Assembly: GCA_033439265.1 (NCBI GenBank)
Contig: JAVTVX010000004.1
Span: 14,273,701-14,337,700, forward strand
Reading direction: 5' to 3'
Length of the DNA: 64,000 nucleotides
From: Dillenia suffruticosa
Taxonomy: Eukaryota > Streptophyta > Magnoliopsida > Dilleniales > Dilleniaceae
Shown here: positions 10,061 to 20,726 of the stretch, one piece after another
Layout: every line of letters begins with the position of its first letter
How positions within the stretch are numbered: position 1 is the first letter of the stretch
The notes under the pieces: model-generated
What the model was told of the DNA's origin: nothing
The model's database searches: none
The model's input: the letters and a program-made list of their open reading frames with translations, nothing else
Program-made: the position numbers and the translations under genes

Positions 10061-11162
10061 ATTAGTATGTAATTAAGAAAATCTGCACACCAGACACTCA
10101 ATGGCAGCACTACAATGGTAACCATGGGCATGCATGATTTACCTACATGTATTATACGAAACACTTTGGCAAACAAATGACAAATTGGAATTTATTTAAA
10201 TTTTTTCTTTGTCGATCAATGATTTTCACTTGTATATCGTACCTCATTAATGCACATCAATTTTGAGAGATTCTTAAGTAAGAATTTAGAGGAAAATTAT
10301 ATGACTTGATGATCGTAATAGAGTCGTTTACCTATTTGGGAGATATGATGAATGAAAATGAGGGGGGAAGACTTGGAATTCGCACAGATGTTGTTAAAAA
10401 TGAAGTAAACACTATTCCTTGAACTGATTGAGCCTTTAAAGCTATCTTGAATGTCACCCCTAGTTGCCTTTTGGCAGCCATTGGTAGCAAATATTCTTGG
10501 TGCATGCATCAATTCCCTACAACCATTTAGTTTGAATGACTACCAGTCGATTTTAATTTTTCATTTTCCAACCCTAGAAATAAATGCAACCAAGTAAATA
10601 TCCACGATAATTTCCTTTTCCATTTATTTGTTCATCTAAGTTTTGCATTCTTCTTGATGAGTCACTACATGACACAAACAAGCATGACAATCGAATGCTA
10701 TAGAAAATAGAGAATGCAGTGTACTACACTATGATGATTGTTTGAGCATGAGAATTATATCCATCCAATAAAAGATAAGTTTCATGTATTGATGAGGAGT
10801 TGAAATTCAAAGAAGAAACTGATTATTTAGCATGGGTTAACTTTGGTTATCAATTGAGTCTTGTGTTATCTCTATGGGCTATGCATCAAGGGAGAAGTTA
10901 AAACTTCATACATTCACCTAACTCATCATAATGCAGTGCATTTCCCTCTCTTAGTTGAATCCATTCATAGTCATTTCTTAAACCTTTCACCCCTAGCCAT
11001 GTTACAACCTTTTGAAGTCCTATAGATTTAATTTCTATGTGAATTTCATAAGTTGAGAGCATAAAGGGTAATCAGAAACGATGCATTTCTCAATACTAAT
11101 TGGTTGGATAAAATAATCTGAAAATCTTAACATTTCTCTCAGAATTATCACACACACTTGAC
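10061..11162. other. No gene recognised
   Basis: Open frames of 96, 71 and 66 codons occur on the minus strand here (9886-10176, 10297-10512, 11035-11235). They have no recognisable motif, and the first overlaps the plus-strand pseudogene. I treat them as chance frames. The sequence is ordinary AT-rich DNA, probably remnants of the element carrying the env-like fragment. Confidence 0.5.
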
Positions 11163-11290
11163 CACTACAAAATGATTGCCTTTTACCAGTGGCTATGTTA
11201 ACTGGCGGTTGCCAAAATTGCAAGTATAGTTCCACTCAAGTGGCTTTGAGCCTTAGCATACCTTGAGTCTATGCCAGCGGCTTCAAAACC
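11163..11290 (+). mobile_element. CACTA-type transposon left end (candidate)
   Basis: The sequence CACTACAAAATGATTGCC at 11163 has the CACTACAAAA terminus typical of plant CACTA elements. It is followed within 130 bp by subterminal motifs ACCAGTGGC, AACTGGCGGTTGCC and GCCAGCGGCTTC. A matching outward end may be at 21341, where similar GCCAGCGGC motifs occur. The 3-bp flanks differ (GAC on the left, GGT on the right), so I cannot show they belong to one element. Confidence 0.5.
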
Positions 11291-11430
11291 ACTGATATAG
11301 GTCATTTTAGTTAAAAAAAATCTCTATAGCCTTAATTTCTCCTTTCCTCCCCTCTCATTCATTTCACGTCTCTCATCCCTATCCGACTCATCTGCTTGGC
11401 CACTATTCCTCTCTCTTTCTATTTCTTCTA

Positions 11431-12000
11431 TTCTCTCCTTCTCTTCTCCCATTTCTCTCATAGGGGCCACCATTTAATTTCTTCCACCCTCGACCATCTG
11501 AGTTTATCAACTTTTTTTCTAGTAGGTAAACCCTTTGTGTCTCATCTCTGTGTTCTATGTTATAAAATCTATTTTCTCTCTCTATTTGGTTTCTCTCTCT
11601 CCATTTCTTTCGCTCGTCAACCTTTTTCTATTATTCTCTCCTTCTCTTCTCCTCTTTCTCTCACAGGTGCCATCATCTAATTTCTTCCATCGTTGAGTAT
11701 CTGAGTTTCTTAGTTTTGTCTCTCGCGGGTAAACCCTTTATCTCTCATCTCTGCATTCTATGTTGTAAAATTTATTTTCTTTCTCTTTTATTTGAGTTTC
11801 TCTCTCTCCATTTCTTTCGACCGTTAACATTTTTCTTTTGTTCTCTCCTTCTCTTCTCCCCTTTCTTTCACAGGTGCCACCATCTAATTTCTTCCATCAT
11901 TAAGTATCTAAGTTTCTCGGCTCTGTCTCTCACAAGTAAACCCTCTGTCTCTCATCTTTGCATTCTATGTTGTAAAATCTATTTTCTATTTCTAGTATTT
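11431..12000. repeat. 205-bp tandem repeat, about 2.7 copies, CT-rich
   Basis: The units start at 11431, 11634 and 11841 (TTCTCTCCTTCTCTTCTCC), so the periods are 203 and 207 bp. Each unit has a pyrimidine run ending in CACAGGTGCC (or CATAGGGGCC), then CATCTAATTTCTTCCA, AAACCCT, TCTCATCT and ATTCTATGTTGTAAAAT. The third copy is cut short near 12000. The plus-strand open frames at 11396-11680 and 11716-12018 arise from this low-complexity repeat and are not credible genes. Confidence 0.85.
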
Positions 12001-12591
12001 ACATTACATTTTGGTTGATGTCAATATCTTGGTTCTTCTACTCCACAAAATTGCATCGAAAGAAGTTAGGGTAACTTAGACTATAAATTTTGCAAACTTC
12101 GGATGCTCGGAAGAGAAATTAGGATTTTGAAACTTACACCTTAAATTTTGGTAACTTCAATCAGAATTGGTAGTAATGCTTTATTTCTGCTATGAAAGCT
12201 TCAGAAAATTCGAACCAATTTCTTTTATTGGAGTGGTCCTTCCTTTTTGTGAATGAGACTAGACTCGATAAAAAAATAAAAAATAAAAAAATAAAAAAGC
12301 TTTCCATTGCAGCTGAAAGTGGCCTACTTATTTTGCTGCCTGAGCTTAACATCAAAGGGCTTTCTTTGAGATCAAAGGACATTCAGAAAATTTAATCCAA
12401 TTTTCTTATAGAAGCAAGACAAATTTGTGATATATAGGTATGGTGATATATATTTGCTATCTTGGTATCACAATTTTGTAGTCACATTTTCCTCAAAATG
12501 TAACACTCGTCAATTTTTTTTTCCAATTATTGAGTTCTATCTGCTCATAGTCCACACTAATCATAAGAAGGCTCCTTTAATGCTAACAAAG
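12001..12591. other. No gene recognised
   Basis: AT-rich spacer. Overlapping frames on both strands at 12161-12395 surround an A-rich run (AAAAAATAAAAAATAAAAAA) and look fortuitous. There are two loosely similar segments around 12195 and 12380 (CAGAAAATT...CCAATTT). Confidence 0.5.
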
Positions 12592-13111
12592 GTATAGGAA
12601 AATAGTGCCCACATGGGGCATTTACCTTAAAATTGAATTTAAATTTGATTTAAGGGAAAATGGATGGTTAACCCGTTATCCCTAACTCCCCTAACTTATC
12701 CCTAAAACCTCTCCCCAATTAACCTATGTGAACTCAACCCTTCTTCAATTTTTGAGAAAAGGAGAACCATTTTTTTATCAGAGGGTGAACAATATAGAAG
12801 TGCGCACTTTCATTTTTGAGTGAGAAAATCTCTAGAGAGAGAGAGAGAGATTGATAGAGAGCTAAAGAAAATTCCAATTAGAGAATTTTTCACGTCACTT
12901 TCGTCATCGGATTGAGAGTTGCGGTGTTGTGACACTATGGTAATGCTTCGCTTAGCGTGGTTATTATCCCAACAGCGAGAACATTCGAAAAAGTATCGTG
13001 GTTTGTGGAATTGTTGCATTTCATTCACCGAGATATACTATAAATTTTTATTCTTTTAATTTATTTCAAAAAAATTTATCATGCTTCCGCTTGCACATAT
13101 TAAATCTAACA
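12592..13111 (+). repeat. 5' LTR of Copia-1
   Basis: It is about 520 bp long and aligns with 19288-19775 from AATAGTGCCC...GGGGCATT to CATATTAAATCTAACA. The first bases (GTATAGGAAAATAG) are diverged from the TGTAGATAAATAG start of the 3' LTR, so the exact start is uncertain by a few bases. A GA microsatellite is at 12831-12852. The end at 13111 is set by the primer site. Confidence 0.85.
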
Positions 13112-13112
13112 T

Positions 13113-13124
13113 TGGTATAAGAGT
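13113..13124 (+). promoter_or_regulatory. Primer-binding site of Copia-1
   Basis: TGGTATAAGAGT follows the LTR end by one base. It matches the initiator-Met-tRNA site TGGTATCAGAGC except at one internal base and at the end. Confidence 0.8.
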
Positions 13125-14240
13125 ATGTTGGATTTATTAAATAAATTTTTGAAATTTTTTGGAGATAAATATATAGGGTTAAAAATTTGGAGTTTAGATC
13201 ACAGATAAGTTTCGTAAATCCGATTATACCATTATGTTGTCCATGTTTTGTAGATCGCAAATATATTTTTTTCATAATTTTTGTAGCGTGTTTTGGTCAT
13301 GAAATATAAAACCAAAGTTTCAGACTCTAATGGTACTCGAACTTAAAACCTTAGATTTGTCGAGTTAGAAGACAAATTGATCTGTAAAAATGGTATAAAT
13401 GTGTTCATTGTGTGATGATCTATATATTGGCACATATATTGTGCATTGCCATTGTCAGAAACAGGATTTCCAACATGGCCGAGAAGGACCAAAATTTTAG
13501 ATATTTAATTAACTGAGATTAGGGAGTAAATCTCCCAAAAATCGAGTCTAGGATGTTTGTGGGAAGTCCAATTTTATTTTCTAGTTGAAATCGCCATCGA
13601 AAAGGTATCGGAACTAAGTTTTCAGGAAGCCAAGTCAAAAGACCCGATTGCAGAACCATCGGGTGAGGAAGAACCACTCCAGACCTACAGGCGCGTGTAT
13701 CACATGCGCGTAGAGATGCATCCAAGAGCAAGCTGTATGTGCATGTTCTTCACGTGCGAGAGAGGCACGTGAAGTGGTAAGTAGACAGTTTGGGTCGGAC
13801 TAGAAATCGAGTTCAATCCGTGTTCTAACCCGGTCAGCAACCCGAGTGACACGGGTTAGGTGCATGCAGGCACGTGAGAGACGCACTGCGCATTTGGCAT
13901 GTGCACCATACTTTTGCCAGTAGGTGAAGGCGCGCGGCAATACGTGAAAATGCGTGAAGGCACTTGAGGATCCCAACAGTGCGTCAGATCGTCTGGAATT
14001 GAATTTTTCTAATTTTTGAGTGTCATATTTCTATATTTGTGATATTTGTGGGTTTTTGTATGCCATATCCAAGTTTGAATGGTAAGATGCGATCCCAAGT
14101 TGTGGTATATGATGTTTGTTTACTCATACTCTCGCTTTGGGGTGGAGTCTTTCAAGATTTGTTGATTCGTAGGGTACACAAAATTGTAATAATAAGTATC
14201 ATCAGTCACTAGCATCTCTTTTTTCTATGTAATAGAGACA
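13125..14240 (+). other. Copia-1 untranslated leader
   Basis: About 1.1 kb lies between the primer site and gag. The part from 13680 to 13990 is less AT-rich and repeats GCGCGTG, CACGTGAG and GGCACGTG-like words. The Copia-2 leader at 36730-37160 is similar. Small open frames at 13519-13772 are not recognisable. Confidence 0.6.
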
Positions 14241-14960
14241 ATGGTTGCTACAAAGACTATTGGACTTGATCTTGAAGGGAGACAAGTTAAACGGTGACAA
14301 TTATGATATTTGGTACCGAAAGGTTCAGTTTGTCTTTAAGCAACAAAACCTAGTAGAGGTTCTAAAGCATGAGTTGTCAGAGCCCGGGGAAGGCACTATG
14401 CTTCAGTTTATGAGTAGTATCCCACTGTGATATCGGTCTGGATTGCTCTTAAAGAGCATTTTGGCTCCTAGTTAGCTCCTAAGCTGAGGATGCTAATCTA
14501 TAAGTTTATTACCCATAAGAAGAGGCTGGATTATACTATGAAATAACATCTTATGCAAAGTCCAGTATGATCGCCTCTTTGCAGAACATGGGGGAGCCAA
14601 TGTAAGATGAGCGTCAAGTGCTAGGAGTGATGCAATCTTTACCTAACTCCTAGGATATTGTTAAGACCTATCTCACACACAAAAAATATTCATACTTTCA
14701 TGGATATGAGTAGACATTGTGAGATCGAGGAGGAGCACTAGGAGGTAGCTAGTTCTGTTTCGGATCATGCTTATATGGCAGAGTCAAGTAAGGGCTTCTA
14801 GTGTTCCAAGCACAAGTGGCAAAAAGCCAAGGTAGGAAGAAGCCATCTACTAAGACCGACGACAGAGGACTGAAGCGCAAGAAGAAGGAGCTCGATAAAA
14901 GCAAAGCAAGTGTTACGTATGTGACAAGTTTGGGTATTTCGCTCATGAGTGTGGTGAGCG
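14241..14960 (+). pseudogene. Copia-1 gag, frameshifted, altered zinc knuckle
   Basis: ATG at 14241 gives MVATKTIGLDL. A frame change then leads into ILKGDKLNGDNYDIWYRKVQ, the start of a plant Copia gag. The zinc knuckle at 14911-14952 reads CYVCDKFGYFAHEC. The conserved His of the CCHC box (G-H-F-A context) is Tyr. In between are stops (for example TGA ending the first frame at 14430), with weak matches to the gag of Copia-2. It would normally coat the RNA genome. It cannot be made here. Confidence 0.85.
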
Positions 14961-15009
14961 GAAGGTATGTCCTTCTTCCTTATATGGTTTGAGTTATGCT
15001 TCATCTACT

Positions 15010-15440
15010 ATGATACTCACTGACTTCTCTCCTTTGTGCATTATAAACTCAGGAGCCACCGACCATTTAACTCACAATAAGAGCGTGTACATGGAGTTCC
15101 ACCGACTGAGTCCCACGCGAGGAAGCTGTATGTTGGGAATGAAGCATTTGAGAGAATAAGGGGAATTGGTACATACAAATTGATATTGCGAAGTAACTAA
15201 ATCCTATATCTACATGATGTGTTGTATGCTCCCGAGATTCGGTGGAATCTCATATTTGTTTTTTGTCTAGATCGTTTAGGATATTACGTTTTGTTTGTAA
15301 ACTTGAATGTTTCAATTTCATATGATAGTTGTTTGATATACACTGGTTTAGTTCATGATAGACTATTTGCACTGATCATGGTTTCTTTTAATAAAATTTA
15401 TCATTTATCTTCTATTGCTTATAATCAGATAGCGTAGTTA
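15010..15440 (+). pseudogene. Copia-1 protease and GAG-pre-integrase region
   Basis: INSGATDHLTHN at about 15040-15075 is the aspartic protease site. The catalytic Asp of the D-S-G motif is Asn (codon 15046-15048). Downstream, DVLYAPEIRWNLI-like sequence at 15215-15255 corresponds to the 'NVLYVPEL..NL' block that precedes the integrase. The same Asp-to-Asn change is seen independently in SIRE-A. Confidence 0.82.
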
Positions 15441-15454
15441 ATGATATTACTGTT

Positions 15455-16350
15455 TAGCATAGTAGACTTGGCTACATAAAGTAAGAAATGATGAATCGGT
15501 TAGTTGTGAGTGGCCTATTGGGATTGTTAACTAAGGTCGAGTTGCTTTTATATGAGTTTTGTCTAGTCAATAGCAATGAGGAAACCATTTGGAAAGGCAA
15601 TAAGAGTTGAGACTCCATTGTAATTGATCTACTCTGATATTTGTGGACCTATGAATGTGAGAACCCGAAATGGAGCTGTGTTTTCATTATATTTATAGAT
15701 GATTGCATGCATTTCGATTACGTCTATCTGATCTTGCATAAGTCTGAGACACTGGAGTGCTTTAAGAGGTTTATTAGTGAGGTTGAGAATTATTAGATTT
15801 AAGAGTAAAAATTCTCAGAACCGATCAAGAGCACTAGTATTTATTTGAGCAGCTCAAAGAGCTCTATTTCAAGAAAGGCATTACATGACAATTGACTATT
15901 CCTGCTACTCCCTAATAGAACGGAGTAACCGAGAGAAGAAAGAGGACTCTGTTGGAGATTGTGAGATCTCTGATAGTGCAGGCCAATGTGTTTATCTCCT
16001 ATTGGGGAGATGCATTATTGATTACAGCCTACGTCTTCAATCGGGTTTCAACAAAATCTGTGGTCAGTACCCCATACGAGCTTTGGACAGGAAGACAATC
16101 TGACCTTAACCACATGAGGCCATGGGGTTGTACCGCATATGCTCATGATTCCTCGCACCCACACGACAAGTCAGCCCCGTGAGAAAAGAAGTGTGTCTTT
16201 ATAAAATATTTTGAACATTCCAATGGGCATGTGTTCCTAGATGAATGTACAGACGGCACAGTCACTAAGATTGAGTCTCGTGAAGCAATGTTGCTAGAAA
16301 ATGATTTCCCTAAAAGAGGTGAAATCGGGTGGGACTTCACCTTCTATGAG
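15455..16350 (+). pseudogene. Copia-1 integrase
   Basis: A worn zinc-finger region (RLGYI, MMNRLVVSGLL, YEFC, then KPFGKAI in another frame) runs from 15460 to 15605. The core follows: LIYSDICGPMNVRTRNG at about 15620 with the first catalytic Asp kept, IDDCMHFDYV at about 15700 with the second kept, and a RVKILRTDQEH-like stretch near 15810. The open block VSTPYELWTGRQSD then leads to MRPWGCTAY (about 16050-16140) and a GHVFLDECTDG block. Stops and shifts break the frame repeatedly. Confidence 0.82.
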
Positions 16351-16529
16351 ATGGATGAGTATAATAGCTCAGTTGAGTCCAGTGGCGGGACTGAAAAACC
16401 GGTTATTGATCTTGGTCCTAGTGGGAGTGGCCCATCTAGAAGTAAGGAGGCTCCTCCTCCTTGTAAGAGTAGTCGGGGACAAGTACCTCGACTTCATTTT
16501 TTGATTGAGGATTAGATATTCATTATAAC

Positions 16530-17170
16530 TCTCGAGGACAATAAGGAACCCAGGACATTTGAGGAGGCTCTTGAGAGTTCTATGAAGGACTATTGGTTAA
16601 AGGTCACACAGGAGGAGATAGAATCCATAAGAGTTAACGGAGTCTAGGACCTAGTTGACTTACCTGAGGATAAAAAGGTAATTGGGAACAAGTAGGTTCT
16701 AAAAATTAAAAAAAAAAGGCCGATAGCTTGGTAGAGAGATATAAAACCTGTCTAGTAACCAAGTGTTATATGCAGACAAAGAGCATTGACTATGAGGAGA
16801 CTTTCTCTTCTGTAGTCAAATTTATATCGATCCATTTACTCTTAGCATTTATCGCGAGCATGGATCTCAGGTTATATCAGATGAATGTGAAGACCACCTT
16901 CTTTAACAGAAATTTAGATGAGGAGATCAACATGGAGTAGCCCTTCAGGTTCATTCTAATAGGTTAGGAGGATAACGTCTGTCAATTTCGAAAGTCGATA
17001 TACGGTCTAAAGCAATTATCTAGGCGATGGTACCTGAGATTTCATGAGGAGGTGATATCTTAAAATTTTGCAATGATAGAGGGGAATCGTTGTGCCTATC
17101 TGATACGATTTTATGACTCTTTTGTGATCCTGTCCCTATATGTGGTGATATAATGTTAGCTGGAACCAGC
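16530..17170 (+). pseudogene. Copia-1 reverse transcriptase
   Basis: The pieces in order are EEALESSMKDYWLKV-like, YKTCLVTKCYMQTKSIDYEE, then SVVKFISIHLLLAF and LRLYQMNVKTTFFNRNLDEE (16728-16940), CQFRKSIYGLKQLSRRWY (about 16985), and the motif-B/C region. Motif A normally has Gln-Met-Asp. Here it is Gln-Met-Asn (about 16879). At about 17140 the YVDD box is destroyed by loss of one base, giving LYVVI and a stop. The Gly-to-Ser/Arg changes and several TAG codons also indicate long decay. Confidence 0.85.
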
Positions 17171-17609
17171 ATTCAATATATGATAACTATTAGGACATGG
17201 TTGTTATTAAACTTTGACGTAAAAGATATGGGTGAAACTGAGTTCATCCTTGGAGTTAAGATGCAGAGAGATTGCTCGAGATGAATATTGGCTCTCTCAT
17301 AAGAAATCTACATTGGAAAGATTCTCGAATGTTTTGAGATGAGTGATTGTAATCCCATGGATATTCTTATCACAGGTATGATAGCCTGAGTCTTGAGATA
17401 TGTCCCAAAACTCAAGAAGAAGCAAGGGAAATGAGTAAAATCTCTTATTCCAGTGCAGTGGGAAGTTTAATGTACGCGATATTATGTATACGATCAGACT
17501 TATGTCTTGCAGTTGGCCTAGTAAATAGATATCAATCAAAACCTGAAAATGGTTACTAGAGAGCAATGAAAAGGATTTTAAGATATCTCAAAGGAACTCA
17601 AGCTTCTCC

Positions 17610-18110
17610 TTGTGTTACGTAGGAGGAGATTTGTGTCTTGTTGGATATTCAGATGCTGATTGGGGTGGTAATCTAGATAAGTACAAATCCACTTCAGATT
17701 TTGCCTTCTTACTCAATAGTGGTGCCATTTCTTGGAGCAATAAGAAACAAAATTGTGTATCTCTATCTATGATGGAGACTGAGTTTGTACCTTGCTCAAT
17801 TGCAATTCAGGAGAGTATTTGGCTCCGGAGACTATTGAACGACTTAGGGATTGTAGCTGATAGTGGGAGACCAGTGATAATCTACTATGATAATCAGGTC
17901 GTTATCGCCTACACTCGAGATGCTAAGTATCATATTAGAATCAAACACATCAATACCAGATATAATTTTATGCGAGACATCATTGAGAATGGTGAATTGA
18001 CCATCAAGTATATTTTGACACACAACATGGTGGCTAACCCTTTCACCAAACCCATTATTAGAGACTCATTTGTAGGACATAAAAAATCATTGGATTTGCG
18101 TACATTTTGA
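17610..18110 (+). CDS. Copia-1 RNase H domain (open 166-codon remnant)
   Basis: This is the best-preserved stretch of Copia-1. It reads GYSDADWGGNLDKYKSTSDF, AISWSNKKQNCVSLSMMETE, WLRRLLNDLGI, then IYYDNQVVIAY, KYHIRIKHINTRYNFMRDII and MVANPFTKPI. That is a full plant Copia RNase H with Asp (YSDAD), Glu (METEF) and Asp (YYDNQ) in place. The RT of which it would be the C-terminal part is broken upstream, so it is not a free gene. It normally removes the RNA strand during reverse transcription. The ATG at 17610 is simply the first Met in the frame. Confidence 0.82.
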   Translation: MCYVGGDLCLVGYSDADWGGNLDKYKSTSDFAFLLNSGAISWSNKKQNCVSLSMMETEFVPCSIAIQESIWLRRLLNDLGIVADSGRPVIIYYDNQVVIAYTRDAKYHIRIKHINTRYNFMRDIIENGELTIKYILTHNMVANPFTKPIIRDSFVGHKKSLDLRTF

Positions 18111-19287
18111 CACTTCTCATGTGTACCAAATTGACGATGTGATGCTTATTAGTTATATATATATATCATTCTTGTACATTATTTAGTCATACTTGAGTTA
18201 TTTTATAAATAATGTACTTGTTTTTTATCATATATTATGTGATATGTTGTGAGAAAAAGATTTGTCAAGTAGACGAGGTCGACTCTCTCACACGAATGAC
18301 TACCTCCAACTTTGAGTGAGTGGAGTTGAGATGGTTTCTTATTGTAAGAGATTTTGAGAGTGGCCTTATTAGAATATAACTCACCCTAATATATGTTTAG
18401 GATGAGATCATATGCGATATGACCAATATGGATATGCCTATATCTATGTTACCTGTAAGTGGTCAGATTTGAGATTTCAGATATCTCTTATATTTAGTGA
18501 TATTGTTTTTGGGATACTCTCTTTGAGATTCTCTCTTTGAGATCTTTGGGTAAAGTTTTATGTATAGACTGAATCCCATATCTACACAGTGTTTGAGAAA
18601 TCTGACATATAGTCTTTTGAGAGATGAAAGAATAACACTATAGCACGTATTTCATACCACATGTGATAAGACGACTAAGTATAGTGGGAGCCATTTATTT
18701 GAGACAATAGTGTGATGTTGATTTCCATTTCTATGTGTGAGACCCGAGATCTATTTGATGAGATATCTTGTACCCTTATTACTTTTAGTTTTTTTTAGAA
18801 GTTTTAGTTCAGTGTTTGCTACTTTAGTTTATTTACCTATAGTCCATAAGATAAATTGAGGTTTATGGGGGGTAGGTCTAGGAAAACAACTGAATTGAGA
18901 CTGATGGATTCAAGTTTGAGAAAAGGAAGACCACTATGTATTATATCATTGTGTAGTATTCATCGACTGATCTATTATACTTATCCATGTTGGGATTCAA
19001 ATATAATAGTAAATACGTAGTCGAACATTAATTGGGTATCACTTTCGATAAGAAAAATAGCTCGATAGATGTAATTGCATTGACTCTAGGGTATAGTGAG
19101 TCCTTTTTGATACTAACGTTGACCTTTCATCATCCTAAAAAGAACATCGAGAAGTTTTTTACTTGTAGGTGTACTCGCTAGTCGCACGATATCCAATCGT
19201 GTATGAAAATCTAGTAGGGTGATGTAGAGATCACATGAATTGTGATCTTATGACGGATATAAAATGACTTCGTGTACAAGTGTGAGA
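18111..19287 (+). other. Copia-1 3' non-coding region and polypurine tract
   Basis: There are 1.2 kb between the pol stop and the 3' LTR without a coding frame. It is nevertheless conserved with 41086-42777 in Copia-2 and 60190-61307 in Copia-3. Shared words include GGTCGACTCTCTCACAC, GAGTGAGTGGAG, GATGAGATCATATGC and TCTTGTACCCTTATTACTTT. The end, AAGTGTGAGA, is a short polypurine tract directly before the LTR. Confidence 0.72.
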
Positions 19288-19775
19288 TGTAGATAAATAG
19301 TGCCCATATGGGGCATTAACCTTAAAATTGAATTTAAATTTGATTTAAGGAATAATGGATGGTTCTCCCTAAAACCTCTCCCCAATTAACCTATGTAAAC
19401 TCAAACCTTCTTCTTCAATTTTTGAGAGAAGGAGAACCTTTTTTTTTTGCAAAGGGTGATCAATATAGAAAGTGCACACTTTCATTTTTGAGCGAAAAAA
19501 TCTCTAGAAAGAAAGATTGATAGAGGGCTAAAGAAAATTCCAAGCAATGAATTTTTTACACCACTTTCGCCACCGAATTGAGGGTTGCAGTATTGTGAAA
19601 CTGTAATAATAATTTGCTTAGCGTAATTATTATCCTGATGGCAAGAATGGTCGAAAAAATGTCGTGGTTCCCAAAATTGATGTATTTTATTCACTGAGAT
19701 ATACTCTAAATTTTTATTCTTTTAATTTATTCCGAAAAATTCACTATGCTTTTGCTTGTGCATATTAAATCTAAC
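19288..19775 (+). repeat. 3' LTR of Copia-1
   Basis: It is 488 bp long, from TGTAGATAAATAGTGCCC to AAATCTAACA, and homologous to 12592-13111. It follows the purine stretch AAGTGTGAGA directly. Confidence 0.87.
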
Positions 19776-20182
19776 AGACGGTAAGAACCATATGTGTTTC
19801 TTACTCAACATTGATCGAAACATCACATTGGAGATTTTGTGCTTTGCTTTTCTTGAATTTTGTTTCTTGTGTATTTTTATGGATGGTGTGCTGCCTATTT
19901 CTACTGTTATTGGGAGTGATTTTTACTGCTGGTATTGCTGAAAATATATCCTCTTTCTGCTGCTGGTACCGCCGTATTCAGTTTCAAGTCTCATACCGGT
20001 CCTGCTATCCAATTTAAAACCTTTTGACCTGGCTTCAAGTAAATGCTCTTGTCATGGGTGATTTTACTGCTAAAAAATACATTCTTTACTAAAAAATATT
20101 GCTCTTTCTGCTGTTTTTGGGAGTGATTTTACTACTGATATCGGTGAAAATATATCCTCTTTCTGGTGGACTACAAGAAAAG
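19776..20182. other. Spacer with a 48-bp direct duplication
   Basis: No gene is recognised. A segment beginning GGGAGTGATTTTTACTGCTG at about 19911-19960 recurs at about 20117-20165, each copy ending GAAAATATATCCTCTTTCTG. The small plus-strand frames at 19756-20017 look fortuitous. Confidence 0.6.
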
Positions 20183-20726
20183 TGTTGGAACTTGTAGCAT
20201 TCTCCGGATAGATTAATTGTTTAATTTAGAAAATATATCAGAATTAGTAGGGGTTTGGATTTTATTTAATTTAGAAAAGTCTCTTTCCTTTTTTGTGGCA
20301 AGATGGGGAGGCTGGTACACCCGTCTCTCACAGTTCTGTGCTATCATATCATACTTCATAACTAGATCGACTTCTCCTATCTTTGCTCTAACAAGGACAA
20401 AGCTCGAGCCCCTTCCCCTTATTGATTTATTTATTTTTTAGATTCAACTAAAATGTTGAAACTTGTAGCATTCTTCGGATAGCTTGATTGTTTAATTTAG
20501 AAAATATATGAGAACTGGAAGGGGTTTGGATTTTATTTTATTTAGAAATGTCTCTTTTCTTTTCTTGTAACAAGATGGGGAGGCTGGTACACCTGTCTCT
20601 CACAGTTCTGTGCTATCAAATCATACTTTATAACTAGATTGACTTCTCTTATCTTTGCTATGACATGGCCAAAGCTTCGGCCGCTTCCCTTTATTGATTT
20701 ATTTATTTTTTGGATTCAACTAAAAT
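20183..20726. repeat. 271-bp tandem duplication
   Basis: Copy 1 runs 20183-20453 and copy 2 runs 20454-20726. Both start TGTTG(G)AACTTGTAGCATTC and contain AAGATGGGGAGGCTGGTACA, then CTCACAGTTCTGTGCTATCA. Both end GATTCAACTAAAAT. They differ by scattered substitutions, so the duplication is not recent. Confidence 0.88.

Larger units (their letters stand above)
12592..19775 (+). mobile_element. Ty1/Copia retrotransposon Copia-1, complete structure, inactive
   Basis: This element of about 7.2 kb has similar LTRs at 12592-13111 and 19288-19775 and a tRNA-iMet-like primer site. A leader of about 1.1 kb precedes gag, protease, integrase, RT and RNase H in Copia order, and a 1.2-kb 3' non-coding region follows. 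It is a relative of Copia-2 (35744-43248) and Copia-3 (57465-61349), sharing gag, pol and 3' region. The protein signatures resemble the TNT1-94 type of plant Copia. Many stops and frameshifts are present. No clear target duplication was found (left CAAAG or similar, right GACGG). It sits between the two candidate CACTA ends at 11163 and 21341. Confidence 0.88.

Noticed and set aside
11396-12018. Two plus-strand frames with Phe/Leu/Ser repeats (94 and 100 codons)
   Set aside because: They are produced by the CT-rich 205-bp tandem repeat and have low-complexity composition only.
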